The translations under genes were made by a program, and so were the position numbers. Under the pieces are notes generated by a model, which worked only from the letters and a program-made list of their open reading frames with translations, ran no database searches and was not told the origin of the DNA. A stretch of DNA of 5,452 nt from JAJTFW01 sp031411335 (lineage in GTDB: Bacteria; Bacteroidota; Bacteroidia; AKYH767-A; OLB10), in the NCBI GenBank assembly GCA_031411335.1, contig JANOAX010000072.1:1-5452 (forward strand), written 5' to 3'. Positions within the stretch are counted from its first letter, which is position 1, and each line of letters starts with the position of its first letter. Shown here piece by piece: positions 4,632 to 5,452 of this stretch.

Positions 4632-5452
4632 CTAATGCTTCACCATAAATTTCCCTCTAGATGTACGGTTTCCTTGTACGAATTGGTACGTATAAATACC
4701 ATTATTCAAGTCAGATACATCCAACTGAAATTGGTTTTCACCTAGTTGAAAATTGGAATTCAGCTCACGTACTGCATTACCTGTAAAATCAAATATTTGC
4801 AAATGCGCCATTTCATTTTCTTCAGAAGAGAAAATAAATGAAACGCGATCACTTGATGGGTTGGGTTGGACAGCGATGAGAACTGGAGTTGTGAAGAAAA
4901 TGGATGTTGACCAAGGTCCGAAAGAACCTGTAGTGCCCGCGGAAAAACAGTTTGCCCTTACACGACATTCGTAAACAGTACCCCCCACTAAAGTTTGCAA
5001 GACCGTTGAAGTTGCTGAGGTATTTACGTAGATCCATGATGTATTGGGAGCTCCCGGAGTGATAATTCTATAGCTTAGTTGATAGTTAGCAGCTGATGAA
5101 ACTGGACTCCATGAAACAAATGCGACCGACGAAGTAATATTTCCTGCTGTTAAGCCTTGCGGAGCTGGGCAGTTGGATTGTACTAATGTTGTAAATGTTC
5201 TTACTGTTGACCACGCACTTTTCGTCGTAATATTATTTGGTGAAGAACAAATACTTCTTACTTGCCAAGTATAACTACTAGCTGGAATTAATCCGGTAAT
5301 TGCTTTGGAATTGGTAGTGCTGGATTTATAAATCCAAGTTGAAGTAGTGCTTAATTTATATCGGATATGATAAGAGGCAGACCCAGTGGAATTCCAATTA
5401 AGCGTTGCGGATGTATTGGTGATATTACTTTCCGTAAGATTTATTGGAGCAT
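4632..5452 (-). CDS. Secreted FnIII protein with T9SS C-terminal sorting domain (5' end beyond window)
   Basis: The frame is open from the right edge to a TAG at 4634-4632, giving 272 visible C-terminal residues of a longer protein. Numbered from the window edge, residues 1-89 are one fibronectin type III domain (ATLNWNSTGSASYHIRYK, then YTWQVRSIC). Residues 94-188 are a second (NCPAPQGLTAGNITSSVAFV, then YECRVRANC). Cysteines 68, 94, 162 and 168 are in places typical of these secreted domains. Residues 196-272 form a type A sorting domain: PNPSSDRVSF, then LQIFDFTGNAVREL, LDVSDLNNGIYTYQF and the terminal SRGKFMVKH. Such domains direct proteins through the type IX secretion system, where they are removed as the protein is anchored or released. 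The function must lie in the missing N-terminal part; an adhesin or a surface hydrolase would both fit. The gene converges on the plus-strand operon and shares its terminator. A TTG at 5000 is not the real start, since the domain continues upstream. Confidence 0.9.
   Translation of the reverse strand, partial: APINLTESNITNTSATLNWNSTGSASYHIRYKLSTTSTWIYKSSTTNSKAITGLIPASSYTWQVRSICSSPNNITTKSAWSTVRTFTTLVQSNCPAPQGLTAGNITSSVAFVSWSPVSSAANYQLSYRIITPGAPNTSWIYVNTSATSTVLQTLVGGTVYECRVRANCFSAGTTGSFGPWSTSIFFTTPVLIAVQPNPSSDRVSFIFSSEENEMAHLQIFDFTGNAVRELNSNFQLGENQFQLDVSDLNNGIYTYQFVQGNRTSRGKFMVKH

Noticed and set aside
4753..4974. Plus-strand ORF antisense to the sorting-domain gene
   Set aside because: It is antisense to clear FnIII and sorting-domain coding sequence and has no recognisable features. 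The same applies to the overlapping minus-strand frame at 4849-5037.
4632..5000. Short separate gene starting with TTG at 5000 on the minus strand
   Set aside because: The same frame is open to the window edge and the FnIII domain continues upstream without a break, so it is the tail of a longer gene.

Overview
The window looks like chromosomal DNA from a member of the Bacteroidota. The evidence is a BatA-type membrane-anchored vWA protein, a Bacteroidota-style dihydroorotase-like protein, a C-terminal type IX secretion sorting domain, TAnnTTTG-type -7 promoter elements, no Shine-Dalgarno sequences and an AT-rich base composition. I cannot place it below phylum level.

Layout. (1) Positions 1-716, minus strand: a two-gene unit with a 97-residue soluble protein followed 13 bp later by a multipass membrane protein that runs off the left edge. 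A good Bacteroidota promoter (743-774) precedes it, and a perfect 7-bp dyad overlaps the -7 element. (2) Positions 717-1125: a 409-bp divergent intergenic region without a credible gene. It holds three copies of a CTACTTYTAGT motif (two as an exact 14-bp tandem repeat) and a 130-bp array of GGAGATG-like units that is purine-rich on the plus strand. (3) Positions 1126-4442, plus strand: a two-gene operon. The first gene encodes a 684-residue BatA/vWA transmembrane protein starting at GTG. It overlaps, by ATGA, a 421-residue dihydroorotase-family protein in which every metal-binding histidine is replaced. (4) Positions 4443-4631: a convergent intergenic region with a CTTAGCG/CTTTGCG short repeat and a bidirectional hairpin terminator. 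(5) Positions 4632-5452, minus strand: the C-terminal part of a large secreted protein with two fibronectin type III domains and a T9SS sorting domain. It is cut by the right edge.

How the genes may work together. The vWA protein and the dihydroorotase-like protein are almost certainly co-translated. The second is probably not a working dihydroorotase; it may be a structural or regulatory relative. The left-hand pair is a plausible uncharacterised membrane module. The secreted FnIII protein looks independent. The most interesting items are the pseudoenzyme and its coupling to the vWA protein, the small-protein/membrane-protein pair, and the intergenic repeat arrays.
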